A stretch of DNA of 37,084 nt from Candidatus Dormiibacterota bacterium (GTDB lineage: Bacteria > Chloroflexota > Dormibacteria > Aeolococcales > Aeolococcaceae). The notes under the pieces are model-generated. The model made no database searches. It had not been told where the DNA came from and saw only the letters and a program-made list of their open reading frames with translations. Below are positions 15,541 through 24,049 of this stretch, piece by piece (the stretch's first letter is position 1; the number at the start of each line of letters is the position of its first letter). Made by a program: the position numbers and the translations under genes. The DNA lies in the NCBI GenBank assembly GCA_003153505.1, contig PLZA01000025.1:110806-147889 (forward strand), read 5' to 3'.

Positions 15541-16142
15541 TGCGTCGCCACCCTGGTCATGATCACCAGGGTCGCGATCTGCATCGCCCCAGTGACTCCG
15601 GCCGAGTAGACGAAGCGACGCATCAACCGGGCGATGAGCTCTCCGTTGGGATGCGGCTTCTTCATCTCGAACAGGACGGCGATGTTTGCGGGCTCGAGGA
15701 CGCCAAGCGCGACGGTGGCCATGACGCCGACGACGACGAACGATGCCACCAGCCAGCCGTGGTTCGGGCTGACGGATTGGAGGTTACCGAGCCCGAGCGC
15801 CAGCTGGAATCCCGAGGCCAGGGTCATGAGCACAACCGTTGGCATGATGACCACCATCATCGGCATGAATCGCGCAGAGAACTCGGCGCGAGCAGGAATC
15901 GAGAGCCGCCCGAGGATCGGGCCGATGACGAACCCGACAAACAGGTCGATGCCTGTCCACAACCCGCCGCCGACCACGTGGAAGAAGACCAGCGCCCAGA
16001 GCCAATTGCCGGCAATCGTGATGACCAGGCCGGCGACGACAACGGCGATGAGCGGCAGCGCTGCGCGTGGCACGATCTGAATGGACTGCCGCGTTGGCGC
16101 GTCCCCCGGGGCAGCCGGTGCCCGTGCGGATGTCATGTCCAC
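15537..16142 (-). CDS. Integral membrane protein, function unknown
   Basis: A 201-residue protein with about five hydrophobic segments after a 28-residue polar N-terminus. Notable is FFHVVGGGLWTGIDLFVGFVIGP, with a His and Gly-rich helix reminiscent of heme- or copper-associated membrane families such as CopD- or DUF2269-like proteins; this resemblance is weak. A later His is in SPNHGWLVASF. The start is GTG at 16142 or ATG at 16136. It is the first gene of a two-gene operon, divergent from the beta-helix protein across about 260 bp. Confidence 0.75.
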   Translation of the reverse strand: MDMTSARAPAAPGDAPTRQSIQIVPRAALPLIAVVVAGLVITIAGNWLWALVFFHVVGGGLWTGIDLFVGFVIGPILGRLSIPARAEFSARFMPMMVVIMPTVVLMTLASGFQLALGLGNLQSVSPNHGWLVASFVVVGVMATVALGVLEPANIAVLFEMKKPHPNGELIARLMRRFVYSAGVTGAMQIATLVIMTRVATQ

Positions 16143-16399
16143 CTGTTCGGCTTCCCTGTGCTCTTACGGACCTGGTCGTTGGTGCCGGTTCACGAACGCC
16201 GTCGGCGCGCAGGATATCCCGGTCGGCAGTCTGGTGGTCACGCCACAGCCACCATGGGGCACTTGACCCGTTCGAAGCAATCGAACCCCCCACTGCATCG
16301 GTGCCCAGAGGAACGGTTACACTCCGCCATGCCCTTCCGGGAACTGCGTGCGTCGTAGTGATGCCTGGGAGATGTCCGACGAGCGATATGGGGGAAGCA

Positions 16400-17707
16400 A
16401 TGCAAGCTACAAGAATCATCCGAGTCGTGCTGGCAGCAGGACTACTCGCGGGCGTCGGCGTCGCTCAGAACCTCCATGTGGCCGCGGCGAGCACCGGCGA
16501 CCCCGATCGAGGGGCGCTCTTCGTGTCGCCGCGGGGGGCACCGACCAATTCGGGCGAGGCGTGCGCGACCGCCCGCTACAAGACGATCCAGTCAGCAGTG
16601 AATGCCGCCCCGAAGTGGGCCACCGTGATCGTCTGCAAGGGCACGTACACGGAGGACGTGGTCGTGTCCTCGCCGCTCAACCTGAAAGGCCGCGACGCCA
16701 AGATCAAAGGAACCGCGACGACGCCGTTCCTGTGCGATCAACTCGGACCAACCGGCCCGGGCGTGGCTCCCTGCCTCGCCGGCGTGACCATCAGGAGCTC
16801 GCACGTCTCAATTGAGGGCTTCGCCGTCACTGGCGCGATCGGCGAAGGCATCCTCGCCACCGGCACCCTGAAGGGCGGCTCGATCACCGACGTGAGCATC
16901 AAGGACAACTGGGTCGTCGGTAACAACGTCGGCGGGATCCCCCCGTCTCCGACCTCGCCCTATCCGCAGTGCGCGGCGAACGGCCAGGTCCCTGGTGACT
17001 GCGGCGAGGGCATCCATCTCATGGGCGTCACTCACTCCGTGGTAGCCGGCAACCACGTCAGCGCTAACGAGGGTGGTGTCCTCCTCACGGACGAGTTTGG
17101 GCCGACGCATGGCAACCTCGTCGAAGACAACACGCTCACAGGGAACCCCTTCGACTGCGGCGTGACCGCCCCTGGGCATAACCCGTTTGCGCTGGACGCC
17201 AGCGGCAATCCGCAGCCCTTGGTCGCCGGCGTGTACGGCAACGTCATCCGTGGCAATCGCATCACAGACAACGGCTTGCTGGGAGAGGGTGCGGGTGTGC
17301 TCTTCGCCAACGCAGGGCCGGGAACCGCCTCCTACGACAACCTCGTCGAGGACAACTACATCGCCGGCAATGAGTTGTCGGGTGTGACCATGCACGCGCA
17401 CACCCTTCCACCCGGAACCTTCGAGGACCTCAACGGCAACCGCATCATCGACAATGTGATCGGGCGCAACAACGTCGGCAGCCCAGTGGTCCCCGGAGAT
17501 CCACTCGATGGACCGCCCGCGCAGGACTTCGTGACTACCGGCATTCTGGTTTTCTCGGGGACAGTGCCGGTGCACGTGACAATCAGTGACAACCGGATCT
17601 TCGACGATCAGTACGGCGTGTGGCTGGGGATCAACGGCAACGTGACGGTGTCGCGCAACGACAACTCGTTTCATCACGTCGCCAAGCATTTCTTCACCTT
17701 CAGCTGA
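16400..17707 (+). CDS. Secreted right-handed parallel beta-helix repeat protein
   Basis: A 435-residue exported protein. A signal peptide (ATRIIRVVLAAGLLAGVGVA) is followed by a pectate-lyase-type opening (TARYKTIQSAVNAAPKWATVIVCKGTYTEDVVV) and then many short turns of the form VxxNxIxxN (DNWVVGNNVGG, VVAGNHVSANEGGV, VEDNTLTGN, IRGNRITDNG, VEDNYIAGNELSG, IIDNVIGRNN, ISDNRIFDDQYGVWL), typical of PbH1/NosD-like solenoids. Paired cysteines are scattered in the first half. The ATG at 16400 follows GGGGGA five bases upstream. Such proteins bind or cleave polysaccharide; no catalytic site is evident, so the enzymatic role is open. It ends just before a long hairpin. Confidence 0.88.
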   Translation: MQATRIIRVVLAAGLLAGVGVAQNLHVAAASTGDPDRGALFVSPRGAPTNSGEACATARYKTIQSAVNAAPKWATVIVCKGTYTEDVVVSSPLNLKGRDAKIKGTATTPFLCDQLGPTGPGVAPCLAGVTIRSSHVSIEGFAVTGAIGEGILATGTLKGGSITDVSIKDNWVVGNNVGGIPPSPTSPYPQCAANGQVPGDCGEGIHLMGVTHSVVAGNHVSANEGGVLLTDEFGPTHGNLVEDNTLTGNPFDCGVTAPGHNPFALDASGNPQPLVAGVYGNVIRGNRITDNGLLGEGAGVLFANAGPGTASYDNLVEDNYIAGNELSGVTMHAHTLPPGTFEDLNGNRIIDNVIGRNNVGSPVVPGDPLDGPPAQDFVTTGILVFSGTVPVHVTISDNRIFDDQYGVWLGINGNVTVSRNDNSFHHVAKHFFTFS

Positions 17708-17726
17708 ACAGTTCATCACCAGGGAT

Positions 17727-17770
17727 GATATGTCGACCCTCGTCGGGCGTCCGGCGAGGGTCGACATATC
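17727..17770. terminator. Long near-perfect hairpin after the beta-helix gene
   Basis: Twenty-base arms (17727-17746 and 17751-17770) differ at one position and enclose a four-base GCGT loop; the arms begin GATATGTCGACCCTCG and end CGAGGGTCGACATATC. There is no T tract on either side. It lies 20 bp past the beta-helix stop, so it may end transcription or stabilise the 3' end of the mRNA. It also resembles a mobile palindromic repeat; no second copy was noticed in the window. Confidence 0.7.
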
Positions 17771-17986
17771 ACGATCGCCACGATCGTCATGCGCAGATGC
17801 CCGTCGAGCGGTATTGACGTCGCATCGCGCTCGGCCTGACCAAGACGGGAAGGGTGATCTCGCCCGCGGGCTGGTCGTTTACCGGACCGCGACTGGCGGA
17901 GCTGCTCGCTAACTGGCGCGCAACCCCAGGCAGGGCCCGATATTGACTGATGAGCAGTCTCGGACGTTTCGGTGATCCTGCCCAGC

Positions 17987-18001
17987 GCGGGTTCAACCCG
18001 C
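17987..18001. terminator. Short hairpin GCGGG-TTCAA-CCCGC downstream of the channel gene
   Basis: Perfect palindrome at the 3' side of the minus-strand MIP gene, five bases beyond its stop. GC-rich, without a T tract; a possible terminator only. The rest of 17771-17986 shows nothing recognisable. Confidence 0.3.
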
Positions 18002-18005
18002 CCAG

Positions 18006-18827
18006 TCAGGCGGTGACGCCGTCCCCGGCGTTGCCTTCCGCAGCGCGCGTTGCGGTCGGATCTCCACCGCGCCCGCGGAGCAGGATCGCAAAGAACACGG
18101 CCATGACTGAGCCGGCCAATGGGCCGACCACGTAGATCCACGTGTGCGTGAGATCTCCTCTGATCAGGTCCGGAGCAAATGATCGCACCGGATTCATCGA
18201 CGCTCCACTGAGCGGGCTCGACCATAGCCCTGCGAGAGCGATGTAGGCTCCCACCGCAACTGCAGAGAGCGCGCCCACGTTCTGCGCACTCGACGCCGTG
18301 CCGAGAATGACACTGACCAAGCCAGCGGTCAGCACCGCCTCGACAATCATCGCTCGAACATCGCCGATGCCGGGAGCCGGCAGTGTGGCACTGAGGGCAG
18401 CGGGGCGACCCACAACCACCCAGAGGAAGAGGCATGCGAGCACGCCGCCTGCGAGCTGCGCGAGCACGTAGGCCGGCACTCTGCGCCAGGGGAACTCCGA
18501 GCGAAGGGCGAATGCCAGGCTCACAACCGGGTTGAGATGCGCGCCGCCAACCTTGCCCATGAAGAGAATAACCGCCATGACCGTGAGCGCCGGAGCGGTG
18601 ACGGCAGCGGCTCGGGAGATCGGCACGCCTGTGGAGGATTCCACGACGCCGGCGCCAACGGCTGCAAGGACCAGAAGGAACGTTCCGAGCACCTCGGAGA
18701 ACAGCCGGCGCCACTCACGTGAGGGATCACCGAACTCTCGAACCCATGGTTGTTCGCCGTGGGCCAATGCGCCCGTCGCGGGCGGTCCTGGCGATCGACC
18801 TGTCAGCTCGGGATCATGTGCTCCCAT
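18006..18827 (-). CDS. MIP-family (aquaporin/glycerol facilitator-like) channel with NPV/NPV motifs
   Basis: A 273-residue six-helix channel. The two half-helix loops read GGAHLNPVVSLAFALR (Asn99-Pro-Val) and SGASMNPVRSFAPD (Asn212-Pro-Val-Arg), so both canonical NPA signatures have valine as the third residue; the selectivity-filter arginine after the second motif is kept. TASSAQNVGALSAVAVGAYIALAGLWSSPLSGASMNP matches a bacterial MIP subgroup. A 40-residue polar N-terminal extension precedes the first helix. The start (18827) is uncertain because no ribosome site is clear. It could pass water, ammonia, urea or other small solutes; the context gives no clue. Confidence 0.9.
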   Translation of the reverse strand: MGAHDPELTGRSPGPPATGALAHGEQPWVREFGDPSREWRRLFSEVLGTFLLVLAAVGAGVVESSTGVPISRAAAVTAPALTVMAVILFMGKVGGAHLNPVVSLAFALRSEFPWRRVPAYVLAQLAGGVLACLFLWVVVGRPAALSATLPAPGIGDVRAMIVEAVLTAGLVSVILGTASSAQNVGALSAVAVGAYIALAGLWSSPLSGASMNPVRSFAPDLIRGDLTHTWIYVVGPLAGSVMAVFFAILLRGRGGDPTATRAAEGNAGDGVTA

Positions 18828-19124
18828 GGCCAGCGAGTATGACGGTCGAGTACTGACATTCCGGCTGGCGAAAACTCCGTCGCTGGAACTCTCTGCCGTG
18901 GGTGGCGTCGTCCCGTTGATCGGAACTCGGCGTGTTTGGCGCCAGCCGAAACCCACCGGCCGGGCTCCCGTTTGTCAACAACATTCTCGACCTCACTCCC
19001 TACGGACCACAGGAGGACTGGGAAGATTCTCCGCCTCGCTGGCCGCAACATCCCACGTACAGATAGGTCAAACGGTAGTGGTGGCCCGGACCCTTGAGAT
19101 TGCGCGCGTAGGACAGCAAAATAT

Positions 19125-19685
19125 ATGACTGCTATGAGTCAGCACACAGGGACGTCAACAATTCGTTTTGACGCGACGCCGTACACGATCGACAAGTGGA
19201 CCATCTTGCGCCTGCCTGAGAGAGCGAGTGCGAAACTGCCGTCGCGTGGGCAGGTAGCGGTACAAGGAGCGATCAATGGCCATGCGTTCCAGACGGTATT
19301 GGAACCAGACGGCTACTTTGGCCACTGGATGAGGATTGATCGAAAGCTGCAACGAACAGCTGGTTTGAACACGGGCGCCGCAGCGACGCTCGAAATTGAG
19401 CTACTCAAAGCGTGGCCGGAGCCGACCGTGCCACAGGATCTTGAAACAGCGCTGGCAGCTGCCCCGCAGAAGATCCAAACCCTGTGGAACGGCATTACGC
19501 CGATGGCGCGCTGGGAATGGGTCCGCTGGGTCAACGCAACCCAAAACCTTGAGACGCGCAAACGACGGGTCGAGGTGAGCATCTCGAAGATGAACAGCGG
19601 GAAGCGACGGCCCTGCTGTTTCAACCTTGCCGCATGCACCGACCCGAACCTGTCAAAGAACGGCGGGCTTATTGATCCAGTGTGA
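19125..19685 (+). CDS. DUF1905 and YdeI/OmpD-associated domain protein
   Basis: A 186-residue cytoplasmic protein. The N-terminal half (IDKWTILRLPERASAKLPSRGQVAVQGAINGHAFQTVLEPDGYFGHWMRIDRKL, about 22-85) matches DUF1905. The C-terminal half (LETALAAAPQKIQTLWNGITPMARWEWVRWVNATQNLETRKRRVEVSISKMNSGKRRPCCFN) matches the YdeI/OmpD-associated (bacteriocin-protection-like) helical domain. The combination is common and biochemically uncharacterised. ATG 19125 follows AGGACAGC. A strong terminator lies downstream. Confidence 0.85.
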   Translation: MTAMSQHTGTSTIRFDATPYTIDKWTILRLPERASAKLPSRGQVAVQGAINGHAFQTVLEPDGYFGHWMRIDRKLQRTAGLNTGAAATLEIELLKAWPEPTVPQDLETALAAAPQKIQTLWNGITPMARWEWVRWVNATQNLETRKRRVEVSISKMNSGKRRPCCFNLAACTDPNLSKNGGLIDPV

Positions 19686-19721
19686 TGTGTCGGGTTCGAC
19701 GTCGGCGGCAGGACGAAGACA

Positions 19722-19751
19722 AAGCCCCGACCGACTGATCGGCCGGGGCTT
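19722..19751. terminator. Bidirectional intrinsic terminator
   Basis: Thirteen-base arms (19722-19734 and 19739-19751, one mismatch, AAGCCCCG..CGGGGCTT) with a CTGA loop. It sits between the convergent DUF1905 gene and the COG4315 gene, with A-rich sequence before and T-containing sequence after, so it can act on both strands. Confidence 0.8.
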
Positions 19752-19836
19752 CGCTGTTGCTCGGGGAAGTGGACAAGTCATTCACGATCGTCGGGCTGCG
19801 GATCTACCACACAACGACGCGGGTCAGTCTCCCTTG

Positions 19837-20826
19837 TTAGGGCAAGGGGATCGTGTTGAACACACCCCACGGAGTGACCGCGCCCGCCCCGTTGATGCTC
19901 TTCGTGCCGGTGATGCCCGGGATGTAGGCGTCCTTGATGAAGAGGTACAGGGGCTTGCCATGGTAGGTCACCTGACGGGTGCCGTCCGGCCTCACGACAA
20001 CGCCGAGCGCGTGCTGATCGACGCCCTTTCCGGCATCGGGCTGCGCTGAGGTGAGCACCGGTGACCATATCAGGGCACAGAACCGCTCGCAGGCCTGGCC
20101 ACTGCCGTTGCTCAGGGTGTAGACGGGGAAGTTCCCATGCGGCAGAAGGGAGAAGTCGTTGTCCATCGATGCCGACAGCACCTCTTTGCCGCTGACCGTC
20201 TCAACATGCATCTGAATCCGACCGGGCGCCGGGTTTCCTCGACCTGGCTCCACCAGATACCACGTTCCAGCGGGACTGGTCACAGGGTCGAAGAGGTTGG
20301 CCCCGTCCGTTTGCCCCGGCGTCTCGTCCAGGAAGAACCGGTACAGCGGCAGACCAGCGTAAGTCACCTGCCGCACGCTCTCGCCAGAGAGCACGTCGGT
20401 GCGGGTCACCGTCCCGAGCAGGGTGCGGTTGACCCCCGGGCCGGCGATGGGGGCGCCCTTGGTCAGAAGCGCGGGCCAGAGGGCAGAGTCGCACGGCTGT
20501 CCGATGGCGTTTGGGCCGTCACTACACGCAAAGGCAGCCAGACCAAACGTGAGCGAATGGAGTTGGTCGGACGTGAGCACGTACAGCGAGCAACCGGCGT
20601 TGGCGCCGGAACCGACGATCAGCACTTTGCCAAAAGGTGTCGATGCCGTTGACACGGTCGCAGGGCCGGTCGGGGCGCTGGTGACGGGGGTTGCGCAAGA
20701 AGGAGCACCAGCTTTGGCGCTCACGGGTGAGATGAACTGAGGGGCCGCGGCAAGGACGCCGAGCGTGAGCATTGCGGCTGTTGCAGGGCCTGCAACGCCC
20801 CTTCGGGGTCGGCGAAACAACATCAT
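19837..20826 (-). CDS. Secreted COG4315-type repeat protein (PF03640, two repeats)
   Basis: A 329-residue exported protein. A signal peptide (RRPRRGVAGPATAAMLTLGVLAAAPQF) precedes two copies of the 'secreted repeat of unknown function'. Repeat one spans ALWPALLTKG to VRQVTYAGLPLYRFFLDETPGQTDG. Repeat two spans CALIWSPVLTSAQPDAGKGVDQHALG to TRQVTYHGKPLYLFIKDAYIPGITG. The hallmark is VTYxGxPLYxF. Each repeat domain has cysteines near its start. An ATG pair at 20826/20823 follows GGAGGT. It lies 69 bp downstream of the DUF4242 gene and is probably co-transcribed. Function unknown; cell-envelope or redox roles have been suggested only by context in other genomes. Confidence 0.88.
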   Translation of the reverse strand: MMLFRRPRRGVAGPATAAMLTLGVLAAAPQFISPVSAKAGAPSCATPVTSAPTGPATVSTASTPFGKVLIVGSGANAGCSLYVLTSDQLHSLTFGLAAFACSDGPNAIGQPCDSALWPALLTKGAPIAGPGVNRTLLGTVTRTDVLSGESVRQVTYAGLPLYRFFLDETPGQTDGANLFDPVTSPAGTWYLVEPGRGNPAPGRIQMHVETVSGKEVLSASMDNDFSLLPHGNFPVYTLSNGSGQACERFCALIWSPVLTSAQPDAGKGVDQHALGVVVRPDGTRQVTYHGKPLYLFIKDAYIPGITGTKSINGAGAVTPWGVFNTIPLP

Positions 20827-20894
20827 GATGACCTCCAATATTTCCGATGCTCGGTGACCCGAGCCGTGGTGAAAGTCCAACGCATCACGACACC

Positions 20895-21167
20895 TCACTT
20901 GTAGAAGTAGGGGTCGAGCACCTGGACTCGCGTGATGCTCTCGACAGGCAACCCGTTGCGGTCGGCCGCGCGCCGGATCGCCTCTGGGTCGGGCCCGTCA
21001 TAGACGCAGTAGGTTTTCCTCTTGTCCTCGCTGACGTAGGAATGCACCCAGGTGACACCGACGTCGGCGTTCTGTTCCACGACGGCGAGGCATGTGGCTG
21101 CGCCGTCGTCGTTGACGGGGATTTCGAGGCCATCCGGAAAGATCCGTTCGACCATGTATCGCGGCAT
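20895..21167 (-). CDS. DUF4242 protein (ferredoxin-like small protein)
   Basis: A 90-residue protein matching DUF4242 along its length: PRYMVERIFPDGLEIPVNDDG, VGVTWVHSYVSEDKRKTYCVYDGPDPEAIRRAADRNGLPVESITRV and VLDPYFYK at the C-terminus. The conserved His of WVHSYVS, the Cys of YCVYDGP and the Pro-Asp-Pro-Glu-Ala motif are kept. The start at 21167 follows an ideal AAGGAGGT. Members are probably alpha-beta barrel dimers that bind a small ligand or metal; the role is unknown. It precedes the COG4315 gene and follows the LuxR-ATPase gene on the same strand. Confidence 0.9.
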   Translation of the reverse strand: MPRYMVERIFPDGLEIPVNDDGAATCLAVVEQNADVGVTWVHSYVSEDKRKTYCVYDGPDPEAIRRAADRNGLPVESITRVQVLDPYFYK

Positions 21168-21296
21168 TGGGTACCTCCTTGTCTTGACCAACCGGACTCG
21201 TGGTCCGACTGCGCGTATTGCGCCAGACAAGGCCGCGGAGGTCATGGGGAGGTGCCACCCATGTTGGGAGGCGACGCCACCTATGTTTGCGTCGGT

Positions 21297-23927
21297 TCAG
21301 CCGTCCGAGATCGGCAGCTCTCGCAGCTTCCTGGCGGCTTCGGTTCGGGATCGCACACCCAGCTTCGACAGGATCGCCGAGACGTGGTGGTCCACGGTTC
21401 GAGTCGACAGGAACAAGCGGCTCGCAATCTCGCCGTTCGACGCTCCGGACTCCAGCAGGCGAAGGACTTCAATCTCGCGCGCGGTGAGCAGCGCCCAGTT
21501 TCGTTGCGTCGCGGGCCGCGGTCCGCGAGGCAGGTCGCGAATCCCCCGCTCCTGCAGACGTCGAGCCACGATCGCCGCCGCCGGCCTGGCGCCCAGACGC
21601 TGCAACTCAGTGAGGGCCTGCCGCAAGGCGCCGGAATCGTCGGAGTCGGCGAGTGCAAGCGCAGCCTCGTAGGGACAGTGCAGCCGCCGCCAGAGGTCAG
21701 CGGCGAGCGAATAATCGCCCTGCAGCTGCGCAGCGAATGGCGATGGCAACACAGGCGCCCTGTGCGCCGTACTCTCCAAACCGGCGCGCAGCCGCCAGGA
21801 CGTGAGGCCGGCGGCGATCCAGGATGCATGTCGCGCCTCTGCCAGGCGGAGCACGGGCGCGGTGGCTGAGTCAACCGCCGGCGCATCGCCCTCGAGCCAC
21901 CCGGCCTCGGCTCGGGCCAACGCGGGGAGCTCCCATCGTTGCAGCTCGCCCGTCGGCTCAGCACGATGCCACGCCTCGTCGAGGAGCGATCGCCACTCAG
22001 GGTCCCCGCGGCGGGCGCGTACGAGGCCGATGATCGCCTGCGCAATCGGTATGACGACCGGGGAGGTTCGCGGATCGTTGACGATCACGTCCGCTGACTC
22101 GACTGCCTGATCCCAACGTCCCTGATCGAGTTCCGCCCGCGCACGGGACACAACGAGGTAGCTGCGCCAGAGATCGAGGCCGTGCTCCGTGCAGTAGTTC
22201 AGCCCGTCGTCAAGCCACCGCGCCGCATCGGCATGCGATCTGCTGCGGCCTCCCCAATAGCAAAGAGCGACGTAGGAGCGGCCCGCATACTCCTCGAGGC
22301 TGGCTTCGGATGCCTGCCTGAGGCAGCGTTCGAGGGTGGCAGTCGCCTCGGGTACGCCCGCCAGGTAGTCAATGCAGGCGCAGTTGATGAGCGCGTAGAT
22401 CCTCGATTCAAGATCGCCGAGCTGATCCGCCAGGGTGATTGCCTTCGCCGCCCAGTGGGACGTGCTCTCCGCATCCTCGACGCTCATGAAGAGGTACGAG
22501 AGATTGCAGTACGCCAGGGCCAGTTCGCGCCCAGGAGTGATCGTCTCGAGCACGGTCACCGCCGAGCGCCCAGCCTCGAGCGCCCGCTCCGGGTGCCCCA
22601 TATAGCGCAGCAGGCGGGACAGCGCGCGAAGCGCGTTGCCCTCACGGCGCCTGTCGCTGGACAGCCGATAACACTCCAGTGCGACCTGCGCCGACGTCAG
22701 CGCCTCCTCGAATCGGCCGGCGACGTAGCACTCGTACGAGTGGCCGTCGAAGAGATCGCCGCGTACGTTGGGGCCGGCATCGGCCGAGAAACGCAGCGCC
22801 CTGGCGTATTGCGCTGCCGCTTCGCGATGCGCGCCGGCAGCGACCGCGGCGATCGCTGCGCGCGGCGCATGCCGGAGCACCGCAGCGGTCTCTTCAGCAG
22901 CCTCCGCGTGATGGGCAAGCCGGGCGTGATCGTGCGTCTCGGCAGGACGCGCCTCGAGCGCGACGAGCGCGGCGCGGTGCAGCGCGCGACGCGCAACGGG
23001 TGCCAGCGACGTCTCGACGGCCAACCGCGCGAGTTCGTGACGGAACTTCACCGCCGCGATCGCGGGGACAAGCATCCCCGAGCTCAAGCACTCGTCGAGG
23101 TGTGCGTTCGCCGCCGGGGCCATCGCTTCGAGAAGCCATCCCTCCGCCTGCGGCTGCAGGATCGACGCGGCTTCGAGCGCTCGATGCGCGCCCGGGCTGA
23201 GGCGAGCGGCGCGCGCGAGGACGGCATCGCGCACCGTGTCTGGGACAGCTCGGCCTTCAGCGGCGAGGACCTCCGTGACGAAGAACGGGTTGCCTCCTGT
23301 CTTGACATAGAGATCTGCGGGATCCACGCCTTTGGAGGGCGCCATCCGCGAGACTGCCTCAGGCGTGAGTAGCGGCAAGCGGATGCGCCAACCGATGCCG
23401 GCCGAGCTGAGCTCGCCCAAAAGCATGCGCAGTGGATGGCGGCGGTCGAGTCCCTCGTCGCGATAGCTGAGGAGCATGAGCAACGGCACCGTCTCGACCC
23501 TGCGCGCGATGAGACCGATGACGTCCAGCGTCGCCTCGTCCGCCCAGTGAACGTCCTCGACAACAAGGACGGTGGGGCCGCGCGTCAGCCTCGCCAGCAG
23601 GGCCGAGGCCAGACGGTGCGGAGGCACGTCGTGCTCCAACAGTTCCTCGAGCTCACGCCCAGCGGCCGGCGCGATGTCGTAGAAGGGGCCGAGGGGCCGG
23701 GGTGTGAACAGCGCGTCGCAGGCACCCCTGAGCACGCCGACTGTCTTCGCCTGCACTGCCAGGAAGCGATTGATGAGCGCCGTCTTGCCGATGCCGGCTT
23801 CGCCGCTGATGAGGACGACACCGCCGCGCTTCTGCGCGATCACCGATCCGAGCCGCTCGGACAGCTCGGCAACCTGGCTTTCGCGTTCGAGCAGCTCCCT
23901 CCCGGCGTCACCACCTCTATCGTCCAT
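21297..23927 (-). CDS. Large ATP-dependent LuxR-family transcriptional regulator (AAA/TPR/HTH)
   Basis: An 876-residue STAND-type regulator. The N-terminal ATPase has Walker A GEAGIGKT (42-49), Walker [14 protein letters not shown] (about 113-125) and sensor region [20 protein letters not shown] long alpha-helical, TPR-like middle with repeated Ala-rich helix pairs (about 260-800) probably binds the inducer. The C-terminus is a LuxR helix-turn-helix ([45 protein letters not shown], about 812-860). ATG at 23927 with a weak GAGAGA. It is divergent from the hydrolase-cyclase gene across 122 bp and may regulate that gene and the downstream DUF4242-COG4315 pair. Confidence 0.93.
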   Translation of the reverse strand: MDDRGGDAGRELLERESQVAELSERLGSVIAQKRGGVVLISGEAGIGKTALINRFLAVQAKTVGVLRGACDALFTPRPLGPFYDIAPAAGRELEELLEHDVPPHRLASALLARLTRGPTVLVVEDVHWADEATLDVIGLIARRVETVPLLMLLSYRDEGLDRRHPLRMLLGELSSAGIGWRIRLPLLTPEAVSRMAPSKGVDPADLYVKTGGNPFFVTEVLAAEGRAVPDTVRDAVLARAARLSPGAHRALEAASILQPQAEGWLLEAMAPAANAHLDECLSSGMLVPAIAAVKFRHELARLAVETSLAPVARRALHRAALVALEARPAETHDHARLAHHAEAAEETAAVLRHAPRAAIAAVAAGAHREAAAQYARALRFSADAGPNVRGDLFDGHSYECYVAGRFEEALTSAQVALECYRLSSDRRREGNALRALSRLLRYMGHPERALEAGRSAVTVLETITPGRELALAYCNLSYLFMSVEDAESTSHWAAKAITLADQLGDLESRIYALINCACIDYLAGVPEATATLERCLRQASEASLEEYAGRSYVALCYWGGRSRSHADAARWLDDGLNYCTEHGLDLWRSYLVVSRARAELDQGRWDQAVESADVIVNDPRTSPVVIPIAQAIIGLVRARRGDPEWRSLLDEAWHRAEPTGELQRWELPALARAEAGWLEGDAPAVDSATAPVLRLAEARHASWIAAGLTSWRLRAGLESTAHRAPVLPSPFAAQLQGDYSLAADLWRRLHCPYEAALALADSDDSGALRQALTELQRLGARPAAAIVARRLQERGIRDLPRGPRPATQRNWALLTAREIEVLRLLESGASNGEIASRLFLSTRTVDHHVSAILSKLGVRSRTEAARKLRELPISDG

Positions 23928-24049
23928 TCTCTCGACAACGGAGTTTGGTCGAACTCGCCCACGTTAAGTGTTGCAGACGCCGGATGGACGGAACGCTCGG
24001 CCCGCCGACCCAAACCGCGCGCGTCCGCCTCAGCCCGTACCCTTCAGCG

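Noticed and set aside
22182..23372. 396-codon plus-strand frame
   Set aside because: Antisense shadow within the LuxR-ATPase gene; Arg-rich without domains.
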